Assembly: GCF_947493595.1 (NCBI RefSeq)
Contig: NZ_CANLRL010000001.1
Location: forward strand, 1,054,001 to 1,118,000
Source of the DNA: an uncultured Shimia sp.
Lineage (GTDB): Bacteria > Pseudomonadota > Alphaproteobacteria > Rhodobacterales > Rhodobacteraceae
DNA: 64,000 nucleotides
Reading direction: 5' to 3'
A model generated the notes under the pieces. It saw only the letters and a program-made list of their open reading frames with translations. It made no database searches and was not told the origin of the DNA. Shown here piece after piece: positions 47,826 through 57,043 of the stretch; positions within the stretch are counted from its first letter, which is position 1; every line of letters begins with the position of its first letter. A program made the translations under genes and the position numbers.

Positions 47826-47930
47826 CTGTCTTGTCCTCTCATCTCGGTTGCGCGCAGCATACCATGCTGCACTCGCAAAATAAGGGAAATCCGCTCTTAC
47901 CGTAATCTTACGTAAGCCTGCCAAAAGGCC

Positions 47931-47958
47931 AAAAAAAACGCCCGCGCGAAGCGGGCGT
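47931..47958 (-). terminator. Intrinsic terminator on the minus strand, not behind any coding gene
   Basis: An 8-bp GC stem (ACGCCCGC/GCGGGCGT, loop GCGAA on the plus strand reading) with an eight-base T tract on the minus strand. It lies upstream of bdhA, so it ends a transcript starting to the right. Confidence 0.88.
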
Positions 47959-48006
47959 AAAGTTATTGAGGCAGGTTTCATACAGGCAAGAAACCTATCG
48001 AGCAGT
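47931..48006 (-). ncRNA. Candidate small RNA with own promoter and terminator
   Basis: On the minus strand, -35 TTGGAG (48041-48036), 17 bases and -10 TATAAA (48018-48013) would start a transcript near 48006. It would contain hairpin AGGTTTC-N10-GAAACCT (47996-47973), then an intrinsic terminator ACGCCCGC-GCGAA-GCGGGCGT (47958-47938) with eight T ending at 47931. No reading frame of credible coding type fits. The transcript would be about 76 nt. Its targets are not readable. Confidence 0.55.
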
Positions 48007-48119
48007 GATCCCTTTATAAGCGTTAGTGCGCCGGTCTCCAAGCTAAAAGTTTGATAAGCCACCAATACCCCGCTACTTTTTGGGTAAGCAAAAAACGAAC
48101 CAACAGGATTGTTCAGGCA

Positions 48120-49937
48120 ATGACACCAATACGTTTCCCCAAAGTCACCAGTGCCGCCACGGCGCTGGCGCTAACACTGGCCGGCACGCAAACCTTCGCA
48201 GAGCCCCAGCATGGCATCGCTATGTATGGTGATCCCGCTCTGCCACATGATTTTGTGTCACTGCCCTACGCCAACCCCGATGCCCCCAAAGGAGGACGCG
48301 TTGTCACTGGCAACGGTGGCAGTTTTGATTCTCTTAACCCTTTTGTCCGGAAAGGCACCGTGCCGTGGCAACTCAGGTTTTTCGGGTATGAGTCCCTCAT
48401 GGGGCGCAACTGGGATGAACCATTCGCCCTATACGGGCTTCTAGCCGAATCGATTGAGACGCCAGAGGACCGTTCCTGGGTGGAATTCACCCTGCGTAAA
48501 GAAGCCCGATTCTCTGATGGCAGCCCGGTGACCGTCGAAGACGTGATCTGGTCTTATGAAACCCTCGGCACAGTTGGCCATCCCCGCTACCGCGGATTTT
48601 GGGGCAAAGTGGGCAGCATCGAAGCCACGGGCGAGCGATCCGTGCGCATCACTTTCAACACCGAAGACCGCGAGTTGGCCCTGATCGCCGGCCTGCGCCC
48701 CATCCTGCAAAAGGCGCAGTTTGACGGCAAATCCTTTGAAGACATCACCCTTCAAGACGTCCCGCTTGGAACCGCGCCCTATGTGGTCTCCGACTTTGAA
48801 GCAGGCCGCTTTGTCACCCTATCGCGCGACGAAGACTACTGGGGCAAGGACCTACCGTTTCGCAAAGGCACCCACAACTTTGACGAGATCAAAATTGACT
48901 TCTTTGGCGATGGCGATGTCATGTTTGAGGCCTTCAAAGCAGGAGAGATCTCCTTCACCCGCGAATTCAACGCTGAGAAATGGGCTGCTAACTATGATTT
49001 CCCGCTCGCTCAATCCGGCGACATTGTGAAATCGGAAATCCCTCACCAAAAACCTTCCGGCATCACAGGGTTGGTGATGAACACCCGCAAGGCGCCACTG
49101 GATGACATCCGCGTGCGCGACGCGCTGATGCATGTCTTCAACTTCGAATTCATCAACGACACGATGACCGGCTCCCGCCAACCGCGCATCACGTCTTTCT
49201 TCTCCGGCTCCCTTTTGGGCATGGACGAAGGCCCGGCCCAAGGGCGCGTGGCGGAATTCCTGCAACCCTTTGCCGACCAGCTGCCCCCGGAAGCGCTGGC
49301 AGGCTATTCCTTGCCAAAATCTGACGGCTCCATCCGCAACCGCGCCAACCTGCGCAAAGCCATGGCCCTGATGGAGGACGCGGGTTACTCCGTGGTGGAC
49401 GGCAAGTTGCAGAACGCTGACGGCGATGTGCTCACACTGGAAATCCTGCTCAAGCAGGGCGATTCCGAAAACAAAGCCATCGTCGACATCTACTCAAAAG
49501 CCCTCGAAGGTCTTGGTGTGGAATTGACCGTAACCCAGGTGGACGGCCCGCAATACACCGAACGTACTGCCGCCTTTGACTTCGACATCACCAACTACCG
49601 CCGCGCCCTGTCGCTCTCTCCTGGCAACGAGCAGAATCTCTACTGGGGGTCCGCTGCGGCCGATCAAACCGGCTCGCGCAATTTGATGGGTGTAAAATCT
49701 CCCGCCATCGACGCCATGATCAACGAGATGCTGACCTCCACATCGCAAGACGACTTTGTCGCCGCGACCAAGGCGCTCGACCGCGTGCTGACCTCTGGCC
49801 GTTACGTGATTCCAGTGTGGAAATATGCCGTGGGTCGCATCGCCCACCAGAAAGAGATGCACTACTCCAAAGACAACCTACCAATCTACGGCGACGGGGT
49901 TGAATGGCTGCCAAGTGTCTGGTGGCATCAAGACTAA
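48120..49937 (+). CDS. Family 5 extracellular solute-binding protein (oligopeptide, YejA-like)
   Basis: A 605-residue periplasmic substrate-binding protein of ABC peptide transporters, with signal peptide about 1-27 (QTFA-E). The HGIAMYGDPALPHDFVSLPYANPDAPKGG opening and the WVEFTLRKEARFSDGSPVTVEDVIWS segment (cited as family features) are typical of the YejA/microcin C-type subgroup. No permease or ATPase gene is adjacent, so it is solitary here and must borrow a transporter or have another role. ATG 48120 was chosen because it places the signal peptide at the N-terminus; 23 more codons upstream are open. Confidence 0.92.
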   Translation: MTPIRFPKVTSAATALALTLAGTQTFAEPQHGIAMYGDPALPHDFVSLPYANPDAPKGGRVVTGNGGSFDSLNPFVRKGTVPWQLRFFGYESLMGRNWDEPFALYGLLAESIETPEDRSWVEFTLRKEARFSDGSPVTVEDVIWSYETLGTVGHPRYRGFWGKVGSIEATGERSVRITFNTEDRELALIAGLRPILQKAQFDGKSFEDITLQDVPLGTAPYVVSDFEAGRFVTLSRDEDYWGKDLPFRKGTHNFDEIKIDFFGDGDVMFEAFKAGEISFTREFNAEKWAANYDFPLAQSGDIVKSEIPHQKPSGITGLVMNTRKAPLDDIRVRDALMHVFNFEFINDTMTGSRQPRITSFFSGSLLGMDEGPAQGRVAEFLQPFADQLPPEALAGYSLPKSDGSIRNRANLRKAMALMEDAGYSVVDGKLQNADGDVLTLEILLKQGDSENKAIVDIYSKALEGLGVELTVTQVDGPQYTERTAAFDFDITNYRRALSLSPGNEQNLYWGSAAADQTGSRNLMGVKSPAIDAMINEMLTSTSQDDFVAATKALDRVLTSGRYVIPVWKYAVGRIAHQKEMHYSKDNLPIYGDGVEWLPSVWWHQD

Positions 49938-49944
49938 ACGCAAC

Positions 49945-49968
49945 ACAGGGCGCCTTCGGGCGCCCTGT
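49945..49968 (+). terminator. Hairpin terminator after the solute-binding gene
   Basis: ACAGGGCGCC, loop TTCG and GGCGCCCTGT form a perfect 10-bp stem eight bases after the stop. The T run is short (TTCGTT). Confidence 0.75.
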
Positions 49969-50038
49969 TCGTTAACAGGTCCATTTCCGGGAATTTGCAC
50001 CTCCGCAAAACAGTCGCGATACAGACGCTATACCGACG

Positions 50039-51385
50039 TCAGTTTCGCCGCTCGATTCGAAGCTTAATGCCGTCCCGCGACCGCACTGTCAGATGGGCAA
50101 TTGGCACTGGTGCATCACCCTCCGGCGTGATCCGGAAATGCTTCAAGATCATCGACAACATCAGCACCCCCTCCACCATGGCAAAGCCAGCGCCGGTGCA
50201 AACACGACTGCCTGCTGAAAACGGAACATAGGCCTCTCGCATGCACTGTTTGCCGTTGTCCGTTTGCCACCGTGTTGGGTCAAATCCGTCCGGATTGTCC
50301 CACAACCGTTCCTGACGATGCAAATGCCATGGGGAGATAACCACCTGAGATCCTTCGGCAATTTCGCGATCTCGAAAGTGTTCTGGACAGGTTGTCTCTC
50401 GCACCATCATAGGCACCGGCGGATACAGGCGCAGCGCCTCACGGAACACATCGCGACTGATCTTCATTTTGCTGACCGAGCCAAATTCCTCTTTCAAATC
50501 TGCTGCTTCCTCGGCGATTTTCTCCTGCCACTCCGGAAACAACGCACAGAGGTACAACGTCCAGGCCAAGGCCGACGCGCTGGTTTCATGCCCAGCCAGG
50601 AAAAAGATCGCCACCTGGTCAACCATCTCATTGGTATCAAACGTTTTTCCATCGACTGGATCTACCGTTGTCATGATCTTAGTGGCCAAGTCGTCCGGCG
50701 CAGTTCCCGACTCAATCGCCACCATCCGCTCCTCGGTAAGCTGCGTGATCAATCCGCGAATACTGGCTGCCGTTCGCTTGGTGTCTTTCCGAAAAAACCT
50801 TGGAAACCAACGCGGTAACGGCAAAAACGCTCCCAAGTTCACGATGGGCGCACTGCGCTGGTAGGTACGGAATTCGTCAAACACCTTGCCCGCAACCTCA
50901 TGCTCAATCGGGATCGAGAACAAGGTACGGAAGATCACATCCGCCGCCGCGTGACTGGTTTCCTCTTCAATCTCAACAACTTGTCCAACATGCGCATTCA
51001 GGCGCGCCACCGCGGATTCGCTTGCGGCCCACATCGCCGGAAACGTATCGCGCAGCCGCCCGCCCTCAAAAGCCGGATCAATAATCCGCCGCTGTCGCTT
51101 CCAAGTTTCCCCATTGGTCAAGAACACCGATTCCCCCAAAAGCGGTTTTAGACCTTCACTAACCCTTTGAGATTTTGGGAAATCATCCGGCCGTTCCTTC
51201 AAAACAGTTTTTATTAACGAAGGCTGGTTGATCATATAGGAGCGAAAGAACGGCGTGCGAAACTCCGCCATCCAAGCGCGGTACAGTTTCGCAGGTTGGG
51301 CCGACAAAAGGTCTTTGCGAAAGAGCTTCACATACTGCCGCAGCGTGACTTTTTCTGGCCGCGGCGTTGGTTTTGGAGGAATCAT
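50039..51385 (-). CDS. Cytochrome P450
   Basis: A 448-residue soluble cytochrome P450 with all landmarks: oxygen-activating AGHETS at 264-269, ExxR pair Glu316/Arg319 in EALRLYPP, and the heme loop FSAGSRVCTG with ligand Cys396. The overall pattern resembles bacterial relatives of fatty-acid or alkane hydroxylating P450s, but the substrate is not fixed by sequence. Electron-transfer partners are not adjacent. The start overlaps the end of the membrane hydrolase gene by four bases (ATGA), so the two proteins are made together. Confidence 0.95.
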   Translation of the reverse strand: MIPPKPTPRPEKVTLRQYVKLFRKDLLSAQPAKLYRAWMAEFRTPFFRSYMINQPSLIKTVLKERPDDFPKSQRVSEGLKPLLGESVFLTNGETWKRQRRIIDPAFEGGRLRDTFPAMWAASESAVARLNAHVGQVVEIEEETSHAAADVIFRTLFSIPIEHEVAGKVFDEFRTYQRSAPIVNLGAFLPLPRWFPRFFRKDTKRTAASIRGLITQLTEERMVAIESGTAPDDLATKIMTTVDPVDGKTFDTNEMVDQVAIFFLAGHETSASALAWTLYLCALFPEWQEKIAEEAADLKEEFGSVSKMKISRDVFREALRLYPPVPMMVRETTCPEHFRDREIAEGSQVVISPWHLHRQERLWDNPDGFDPTRWQTDNGKQCMREAYVPFSAGSRVCTGAGFAMVEGVLMLSMILKHFRITPEGDAPVPIAHLTVRSRDGIKLRIERRN

Positions 51386-52599
51386 GAAGCCACCGAGGTA
51401 AACTTATTGACTGGCTTCTCTATGCGGGAGCCAGACGCTTTGCGCTCCTCATACCGCTCCGCCAGTGTTTTTGGTCCTGCCGTAATGCGGAAATAATCAT
51501 AGTCTCCGGGCCGGTCAAATGCGCAAAGATATTGAAAATGCAGCCGAAAAAACCGCCACCGCAACTCCGCCCACCGCGCCTCAGACAGCGTTTGCGTGAA
51601 GGCAGCGGAAAACACCAAAGGCCACCGCTTGCCCTCTTCCGGCGCAACGCCTGACACAGACACCGGATCACACAGCGCAAAGGCACAGCCATCCCCTGGC
51701 GCCGTCACATCCACCCAGGTCAACTCTTCTCGCTGGCACAGAAACGCCAAATCCGCCCGCAACCGATCCGCCTTGGGCAGGAAACTCACCATCGGCACAA
51801 CCTGCCCCAACGACAGAAAACCAAGAGCCGGACCAGCACTCGGCACGCGTCCATCCCGGATCAAATCCGCCAACACTGACACCGCCAAATGCGCACCGCT
51901 GGAATGACCGACCACCAGAACTTCGTCACACTCTGACAGCAATGCATCGGCGATGCGATCTGCAAACTCGCCCATCCGCGCTTCCAATTCAGGCGAATTG
52001 GCGCCTTTGGTGGAAGCCGAATATGCGTAATCATGCATCAGGTAATAGGCAAAGAACTTACCGTCATGCTTTTGAAACCATTGTAGAATTGGCAAAACCA
52101 CTATCAGACCAAACACCGCCGTCCACTCTGGCAGCAGAATCGCCAGCACTTTGCCAATGCCCCAGGCTACCATCAGGGCCAGAAGCAACTGAACCAGCAA
52201 AAACACCACCGGATAAAGCGCCGCAATCACAGGCCCTTTGCGCAGCTGCATCAACCGCCACAATGCGCCAGAGCTAATATAGGTCCAGGCCGTCTTTAGA
52301 AGCTGCCCGTAGGTCGACACAATGCCCTGCTCCATGCTTTCGCGCACGATGTCGGACCATACCAACACCTCGACGTCGCAGTGTGCCTCAAGTCCCTCGA
52401 TTTGGCCGGTCACGCGCCATCCATAGGGCCCGCCCTTGGACGTTTGGGGCGACAGAGCAATGTCATAGTCGGAAATCGCGGCCTGCGCCGCGCCTTCCTT
52501 GCGGTACAGCTCCCGATAGCGCCGTGGGTGAATCGGATCATAGCCAGGGATATAGAATACCCGGCGCGTCTTTACCTGCCTGTGCTGGGGCTCTGCCAT
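51382..52599 (-). CDS. Membrane-anchored alpha/beta hydrolase-like protein, P450 partner
   Basis: A 405-residue protein with a cytoplasmic N-terminal part (VFYIPGYDPIHPRRYRELY), two adjacent membrane helices at about 125-175, and a C-terminal region with VVGHSSGAH, a G-x-S-x-G nucleophile elbow of the alpha/beta hydrolase fold. A general esterase or lipase role is inferred. I do not recognise a named family. AAAGGAG just upstream decides ATG 52599 over a start eight codons earlier. It is the first gene of a two-gene unit and overlaps the P450 gene by four bases, so substrates of the two are probably related. Confidence 0.75.
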   Translation of the reverse strand: MAEPQHRQVKTRRVFYIPGYDPIHPRRYRELYRKEGAAQAAISDYDIALSPQTSKGGPYGWRVTGQIEGLEAHCDVEVLVWSDIVRESMEQGIVSTYGQLLKTAWTYISSGALWRLMQLRKGPVIAALYPVVFLLVQLLLALMVAWGIGKVLAILLPEWTAVFGLIVVLPILQWFQKHDGKFFAYYLMHDYAYSASTKGANSPELEARMGEFADRIADALLSECDEVLVVGHSSGAHLAVSVLADLIRDGRVPSAGPALGFLSLGQVVPMVSFLPKADRLRADLAFLCQREELTWVDVTAPGDGCAFALCDPVSVSGVAPEEGKRWPLVFSAAFTQTLSEARWAELRWRFFRLHFQYLCAFDRPGDYDYFRITAGPKTLAERYEERKASGSRIEKPVNKFTSVAS

Positions 52600-52654
52600 C
52601 GCCTGCCTCTCCTTTGCAGACAACTGTAACCGCTCACTTTGGCAAAATTAAGCC

Positions 52655-53407
52655 TTATCCGAGGGTTGCAAGCACAGGAAAGGTTTCCAGCAGCCAATAA
52701 GAGAAGGTCGAGAACGCCCCTGTCACCAGCATCACACCGACAAGCAATAGCAATCCGCCCATAACCTTCTCGATGGTGCCCATGTGGCGTTTGAGCTTGT
52801 TCATGACTCCCATGGCGCGATTAAGGAAAATCGCAGCCAACAAAAACGGAATGCCTAAACCCGCCGCGTACACCCCCAACAGAACGGTGCCACGCGCAAT
52901 GGAAGCCTCACCGGCAGCAAGCGACAGAATCGCGCCCAGCTGTGGCCCAATGCAAGGTGTCCAGCCAAAAGCAAACGCAAGCCCCAACACATAAGCGCCA
53001 AAGGCCGATCCACCTGTCTCCCCTGTCTCAATCCGGGCTTCACGATCCAGAAACGGAATACGGAACACGTTGAGAAAATGTAGACCAAAGATGATCACCA
53101 CACCGCCAGCAATTTTACTGAAAAGGTCCTGATTTTGTAGGAAAAACGCCCCAAACACTGATGCCGTGAATCCGAGAAAAAGAAACACCGTCGATAGGCC
53201 CATCACAAAAAACAGGGCCGCGACAATCGCCTTGCGCCGCGCCTCTTGCTCAGTCGTGAGTTCCGACATGCTGACCCCGCTCATATAGGCCAGATAGGGT
53301 GGCACAATCGGCAGCACACAGGGGCTGAGAAACGAGATCATACCCGCCGCCAGCGCCACAAACATCGCGGGCAGAAGTCCCGCGTCGATGATATCTATTC
53401 CAAACAT
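52655..53407 (-). CDS. ccdA: Cytochrome c biogenesis protein CcdA
   Basis: A 250-residue, six-helix CcdA/DsbD-family membrane protein that passes reducing power from cytoplasmic thioredoxin to the periplasm for cytochrome c maturation. The reactive cysteines are Cys30 in SFLSPCVLP (helix 1) and the Cys in GWTPCIGP (helix 4). The length is typical for the stand-alone form. It is divergent from the TusA-like gene with about 90 bases between, and faces away from the membrane hydrolase gene. Confidence 0.94.
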   Translation of the reverse strand: MFGIDIIDAGLLPAMFVALAAGMISFLSPCVLPIVPPYLAYMSGVSMSELTTEQEARRKAIVAALFFVMGLSTVFLFLGFTASVFGAFFLQNQDLFSKIAGGVVIIFGLHFLNVFRIPFLDREARIETGETGGSAFGAYVLGLAFAFGWTPCIGPQLGAILSLAAGEASIARGTVLLGVYAAGLGIPFLLAAIFLNRAMGVMNKLKRHMGTIEKVMGGLLLLVGVMLVTGAFSTFSYWLLETFPVLATLG

Positions 53408-53500
53408 GCCCCACCCTTAGACCAACTCCCAAAGAAGGTCACGGGTACAGGTGGTCACATCCCTGTGGACACAATGTTACATCCCACTTATGTCCAACCT

Positions 53501-53722
53501 ATGGATTTGGAAATTGATGCAATTGGCCTCTTGTGCCCCCTGCCCGTTTTGCGCTTGCGCAAGCGTATGGAACCCTTGGAAACCGGTGCAAAGGTGCGCC
53601 TGCTGGCTGATGACCCCGCGGCCATCGTCGACGTGCCGCACTTTTGTAACGAAACTGGTCATACCTTTGTCAGCATGGCAGAATCCGACGGCCATCTGGA
53701 ATTCATCGTACAAAAGGGCTGA
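53501..53722 (+). CDS. TusA-family sulfurtransferase-like protein
   Basis: A 73-residue single-domain TusA/SirA-like protein. The CPLPVLR motif places the sulfur-carrying Cys12 at the tip of helix 1, as in tRNA 2-thiolation and sulfur-relay proteins. ATG 53501 gives the compact family length; an ATG nine codons earlier is the alternative, and the much longer upstream frame runs through ccdA and is a shadow. Which sulfur relay it serves cannot be told. It is divergent from ccdA, and a tRNA-Ser gene lies downstream on the other strand. Confidence 0.87.
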   Translation: MDLEIDAIGLLCPLPVLRLRKRMEPLETGAKVRLLADDPAAIVDVPHFCNETGHTFVSMAESDGHLEFIVQKG

Positions 53723-53801
53723 CTTCGGTCGGCCGAGACATCTTATCAATACCGCGCACTTAAGCCGTTGATCAGGAATACTGTTTTCCGATGAGTGTTT
53801 G

Positions 53802-53891
53802 TGGCGGAGAGACAGGGATTCGAACCCTGGAGACGGTTTCCCGCCTACACACTTTCCAGGCGTGCGCCTTCGACCACTCGGCCACCTCTCC
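53802..53891 (-). tRNA. tRNA-Ser, anticodon GGA
   Basis: A 90-nt class II tRNA with acceptor GGAGAGG/TCTCTCC, G discriminator and encoded CCA, long variable arm, T stem CAGGG/CCCTG with TTCGAAT, and anticodon loop CTGGAAA (anticodon GGA, positions 53857-53855), reading UCC/UCU. Confidence 0.95.
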
Positions 53892-53996
53892 GCATCAGAG
53901 CGTTGGTCAGCTGACCGTCTCTCTGTGGAGCGGTGTTTAGCTTCATCTGTTGGGGGGATGCAAGAGGCAATTTGCGGTATTTTTGCTTTTCCCAAC

Positions 53997-54022
53997 AAAA
54001 AAGAGCCGCGCAATTGCGCGGC
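53997..54022 (-). terminator. Terminator after class II DAHP synthase
   Basis: GCCGCGCAATTGCGCGGC (54005-54022) is a perfect palindrome forming a 7-bp stem with AATT loop. It is followed on the minus strand by CTC and six T. Confidence 0.85.
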
Positions 54023-54048
54023 CCCTATTTGCTTGCGTTTGAAGCGGT

Positions 54049-55416
54049 TTAGACCGCTGCAGCCGCTTTCGCTTGATCCCGATCAGACAGCTCCTCTGCC
54101 ACCAAGAATGCAAGCTCCAGAGACTGGCTCGCATTCAAACGTGGATCACAGGCTGTGTGATAGCGCGCCGACAGATCTTCTTCGGTCACCGCGCGAACGC
54201 CGCCGGTGCACTCAGTGACATCCTGACCGGTCATCTCAAAGTGTACGCCCCCCGGAATAGTGCCTTCCGCTTTGTGCACCCCAAAGAATTCACGCACCTC
54301 GCGCAAAACACTGTCAAACGGGCGGGTCTTGTAACCAGTGGCAGACTTGATGGTGTTGCCGTGCATTGGATCACAGGTCCAAAGTACATTGGCCCCTTCT
54401 TCCTGAACTGCTTTGATCAGACGCGGCAAGTGATCACCAACGCTGCCAGCACCAAAGCGAGCAATCAGGGTAAGACGGCCCGCTTCGTTTTCAGGATTCA
54501 GTTTTTCCATCAAGACCTTGAGGTCATCCGCAGTGGTGGTCGGACCACACTTCAGACCAATTGGGTTCTGAACTCCACGGGCGAACTCAACATGGGCGCC
54601 GTCAGGTTGACGGGTGCGGTCGCCAATCCAGATCATGTGACCGGAGCCTGCGAGCCACTTACCGGAAGTCGAATCCAGACGTGTCAGCGCCTCTTCATAT
54701 TCCAGAAGCAACGATTCATGACTGGTGTAGAAGTCAACGGTTTGCAGCGAATGCAACCGCTCAGATGTCACCCCCGCCGCCTTCATGAAGTCCAAAGTGT
54801 CGCTGATACGGTTGGCCATATCGCGGTACTTGGTGGCCTTCTCGCCTTCGGTGAAGCCAAGCGTCCAAGAATGCACCTGGTGCACATCAGCATAGCCGCC
54901 AGTGGAAAAAGCACGCAGCAGGTTCAAAGTCGCCGCAGCTTGAGTATAGGCCTGCAACATCTTGTTTGGGTTGGGAATTCGCGCGTCTGATGTAAATGCC
55001 AGCTCGTTAATGATGTCACCGCGGTAGCTTGGCAGTTCCACACCATCTACAGATTCTGTGGGGGCAGAACGCGGCTTTGCAAATTGGCCAGCCATACGGC
55101 CAACTTTCACAACAGGTACTTTGGCGCCATAGGTCAGAACCATCGCCATCTGCAGCATAACTTTGAACGTGTCGCGAATGCCATCTGCGCTGAACTGTTC
55201 AAAGCTCTCTGCACAATCTCCACCTTGCAACAAAAAGGCCTCGCCGCGAGAAGCGGCACCAAGCTGAGCTTTGAGGCGGCGCGCTTCGCCGGCAAAGACC
55301 AATGGCGGATAACTTGCAAGCTTGGCTTCCACAGCCTTCAGCTCGGCATCATCCAGATAATCAGGCATCTGAACCCGGGGCTTATTGCGCCAGTCAGATT
55401 TTTGCCAGTCAGCCAT
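54049..55416 (-). CDS. Class II 3-deoxy-7-phosphoheptulonate synthase
   Basis: A 455-residue class II (plant-like) DAHP synthase, joining PEP and erythrose-4-phosphate at the head of the shikimate pathway. Family segments are [54 protein letters not shown] and [15 protein letters not shown], which together carry the metal and substrate ligands. ATG 55416 ([20 protein letters not shown]) is the family start; 21 upstream codons are open but unlikely. It stands alone, with the terminator at 53997-54022. Confidence 0.96.
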   Translation of the reverse strand: MADWQKSDWRNKPRVQMPDYLDDAELKAVEAKLASYPPLVFAGEARRLKAQLGAASRGEAFLLQGGDCAESFEQFSADGIRDTFKVMLQMAMVLTYGAKVPVVKVGRMAGQFAKPRSAPTESVDGVELPSYRGDIINELAFTSDARIPNPNKMLQAYTQAAATLNLLRAFSTGGYADVHQVHSWTLGFTEGEKATKYRDMANRISDTLDFMKAAGVTSERLHSLQTVDFYTSHESLLLEYEEALTRLDSTSGKWLAGSGHMIWIGDRTRQPDGAHVEFARGVQNPIGLKCGPTTTADDLKVLMEKLNPENEAGRLTLIARFGAGSVGDHLPRLIKAVQEEGANVLWTCDPMHGNTIKSATGYKTRPFDSVLREVREFFGVHKAEGTIPGGVHFEMTGQDVTECTGGVRAVTEEDLSARYHTACDPRLNASQSLELAFLVAEELSDRDQAKAAAAV

Positions 55417-55578
55417 TGTCTTTACTCCAATTAGACAAGTTAATGAGGCCTTATACAAAAGCTCTTGTCCCGGCGCCATAGATGAAATATCGGGCCTTGA
55501 CGCGTTTGGTGAATGTTTCGTTTAATCGGTCAACTCGCCGCAATTCAATGTGCGCACTCCCTCTTAGAAAAGGAAACG

Positions 55579-56580
55579 ATGTCAATGACTTCGGCACTCG
55601 CTTCTGGTGAAATCGACGCAAAATCTCGTCGCTTTGTTTTTGTGCTTTTGGACAAGTTTACCTTGCTGTCCTTTGCCTCCGCTATTGATTGTCTGCGCTT
55701 GGCCAATCGGCAAATAGGCGGCGAACACTACTCTTGGATTTTGGTTGGCGAAGGTGGCGACACGGTAAGCTGTTCCACGAACACAACTTTTAAGCTCGAC
55801 GACGACCTGACGGATCTCCGCAGGGACGACACAATTGTATTGTGCGGCGGCACCAACATTCAGCAAGCCACAACCAAAAAACTGCTCAACTGGCTTCGTC
55901 GCGAAGCGCGCAAGGGGCCGCCAGTCATAGGTTTGTGTACAGCCTCGTTTTGCATGGCCAAGGCTGGATTATTGGACGGAAAACGCGCCACGATCCATTG
56001 GGAGAATCAGGACAGCTTTGCCGAGGAGTTTGATGAAGTAGAGTTGTCAAAATCAGTCTTCACCATCGACACTAACCGCATGACCACTGCGGGTGGTACG
56101 TCTTCGATAGATCTCTTCTTGAAACTGATCGCGCAAGATTTGGGCGAAGACGTTGCCAATTGGGTTGCGGACCAACAAATCTACAGCTCCATCCGGACCG
56201 ACCAAGACACGCAACGTCTGTCTGTTCCAACCCGCATTGGCGTGCGCCATCCAAAACTGTCGATGGTCATCCAAATGATGGAAGCCAACATCGAAGAACC
56301 CATCAGCCCCTCGTTGCTTGCCAAAGAAGTCGGTATGTCGACCCGCCAATTGGAGCGGCTGTTTCGTCGTTATTTGAACCGCTCACCCAAGCGTTACTAT
56401 ATGGAACTACGCCTACAAAAGGCACGTAACCTGTTGATGCAAACAGATATGAGCGTGATCAATGTGGCTTTGGCCTGCGGTTTTGCCTCCCCCAGCCACT
56501 TCTCAAAATGTTATCGCGCACACTACGAAACCACGCCGTACCGTGAGCGGGGAAGTCAGAGCTCACGCCTGTCAATCTAG
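55579..56580 (+). CDS. GlxA-family AraC-type regulator
   Basis: A 333-residue transcriptional activator: an N-terminal DJ-1/PfpI-like (GATase1) domain about residues 15-190, with VLCGGTNIQ and IGLCTASFCMAKAGLLDG at the pseudo-active site, and a C-terminal AraC HTH pair about 225-325 (LAKEVGMSTRQLERLFRRYL, GFASPSHFSKCYR). The layout matches regulators of glycine betaine and carnitine breakdown (GbdR/CdhR type), so control of osmolyte or quaternary amine use is plausible, but no target genes are adjacent. AAAAGGA precedes ATG 55579. It is divergent from the DAHP synthase gene. Confidence 0.88.
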   Translation: MSMTSALASGEIDAKSRRFVFVLLDKFTLLSFASAIDCLRLANRQIGGEHYSWILVGEGGDTVSCSTNTTFKLDDDLTDLRRDDTIVLCGGTNIQQATTKKLLNWLRREARKGPPVIGLCTASFCMAKAGLLDGKRATIHWENQDSFAEEFDEVELSKSVFTIDTNRMTTAGGTSSIDLFLKLIAQDLGEDVANWVADQQIYSSIRTDQDTQRLSVPTRIGVRHPKLSMVIQMMEANIEEPISPSLLAKEVGMSTRQLERLFRRYLNRSPKRYYMELRLQKARNLLMQTDMSVINVALACGFASPSHFSKCYRAHYETTPYRERGSQSSRLSI

Positions 56581-56581
56581 C

Positions 56582-57001
56582 TTAGAAACGGGAAATGAAC
56601 TTGGAAAACGTGGTGCTATGCTCTACGTGGATCACCTGTTGTTGGGCGCCTTGTGTGTGCATCACCATATAGAGGTACAGGTAGTCGCCGCTCTCGGTCC
56701 AATAGGCCAACATCTCTTGGCGAAACCCGCTTTTTAGAGTTGCGGACTGCACCGTAGCTGACCCAATAAACGGATCAGGAAAAGCCTCGCTCAATGCCGC
56801 ATTGTATTCCGCTTTTTCTGCGTCGCTCAGAACTACGTCGGGCTGGATCATGTCGATCGCTTCACCAATTTCCTTATTCATGACCAATTCATTGAACAAG
56901 GCCAGCGCCTGATTGAATTGGGTCCGCAGATTGGTCTGCGCCTCTACCGACGCAGACGCCGCCAAAACAAAGGCGGCGGAAAGAAGACTATTTTTGATCA
57001 T
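56582..57001 (-). CDS. Small secreted protein of unknown function
   Basis: A 139-residue exported protein with signal peptide about 1-21 (SVEA-Q). The mature part has an alpha-helical start (LRTQFNQALALFNELVMNKEIGEAIDMI) and a beta-rich C-terminal half. There are no cysteines in the mature region and no recognised domain. Its stop comes one base after the stop of the converging regulator gene. It lies 42 bases upstream of the PQQ-type dehydrogenase gene on the same strand, so they may be co-transcribed in the order dehydrogenase then this gene. Confidence 0.65.
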   Translation of the reverse strand: MIKNSLLSAAFVLAASASVEAQTNLRTQFNQALALFNELVMNKEIGEAIDMIQPDVVLSDAEKAEYNAALSEAFPDPFIGSATVQSATLKSGFRQEMLAYWTESGDYLYLYMVMHTQGAQQQVIHVEHSTTFSKFISRF

Positions 57002-57043
57002 CGTGAATCCACAGGAAATTGAAACGATTTGCGTCGTTTCAAC

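Noticed and set aside
47826-48065. N-terminal extension of bdhA through to 48065
   Set aside because: It crosses an intrinsic terminator and has no homology; a normal start with a ribosome site exists at 47825.
53246-53500. Long N-terminal extension of the TusA-like gene
   Set aside because: This part runs antisense through ccdA; the 73-residue form matches the family length.
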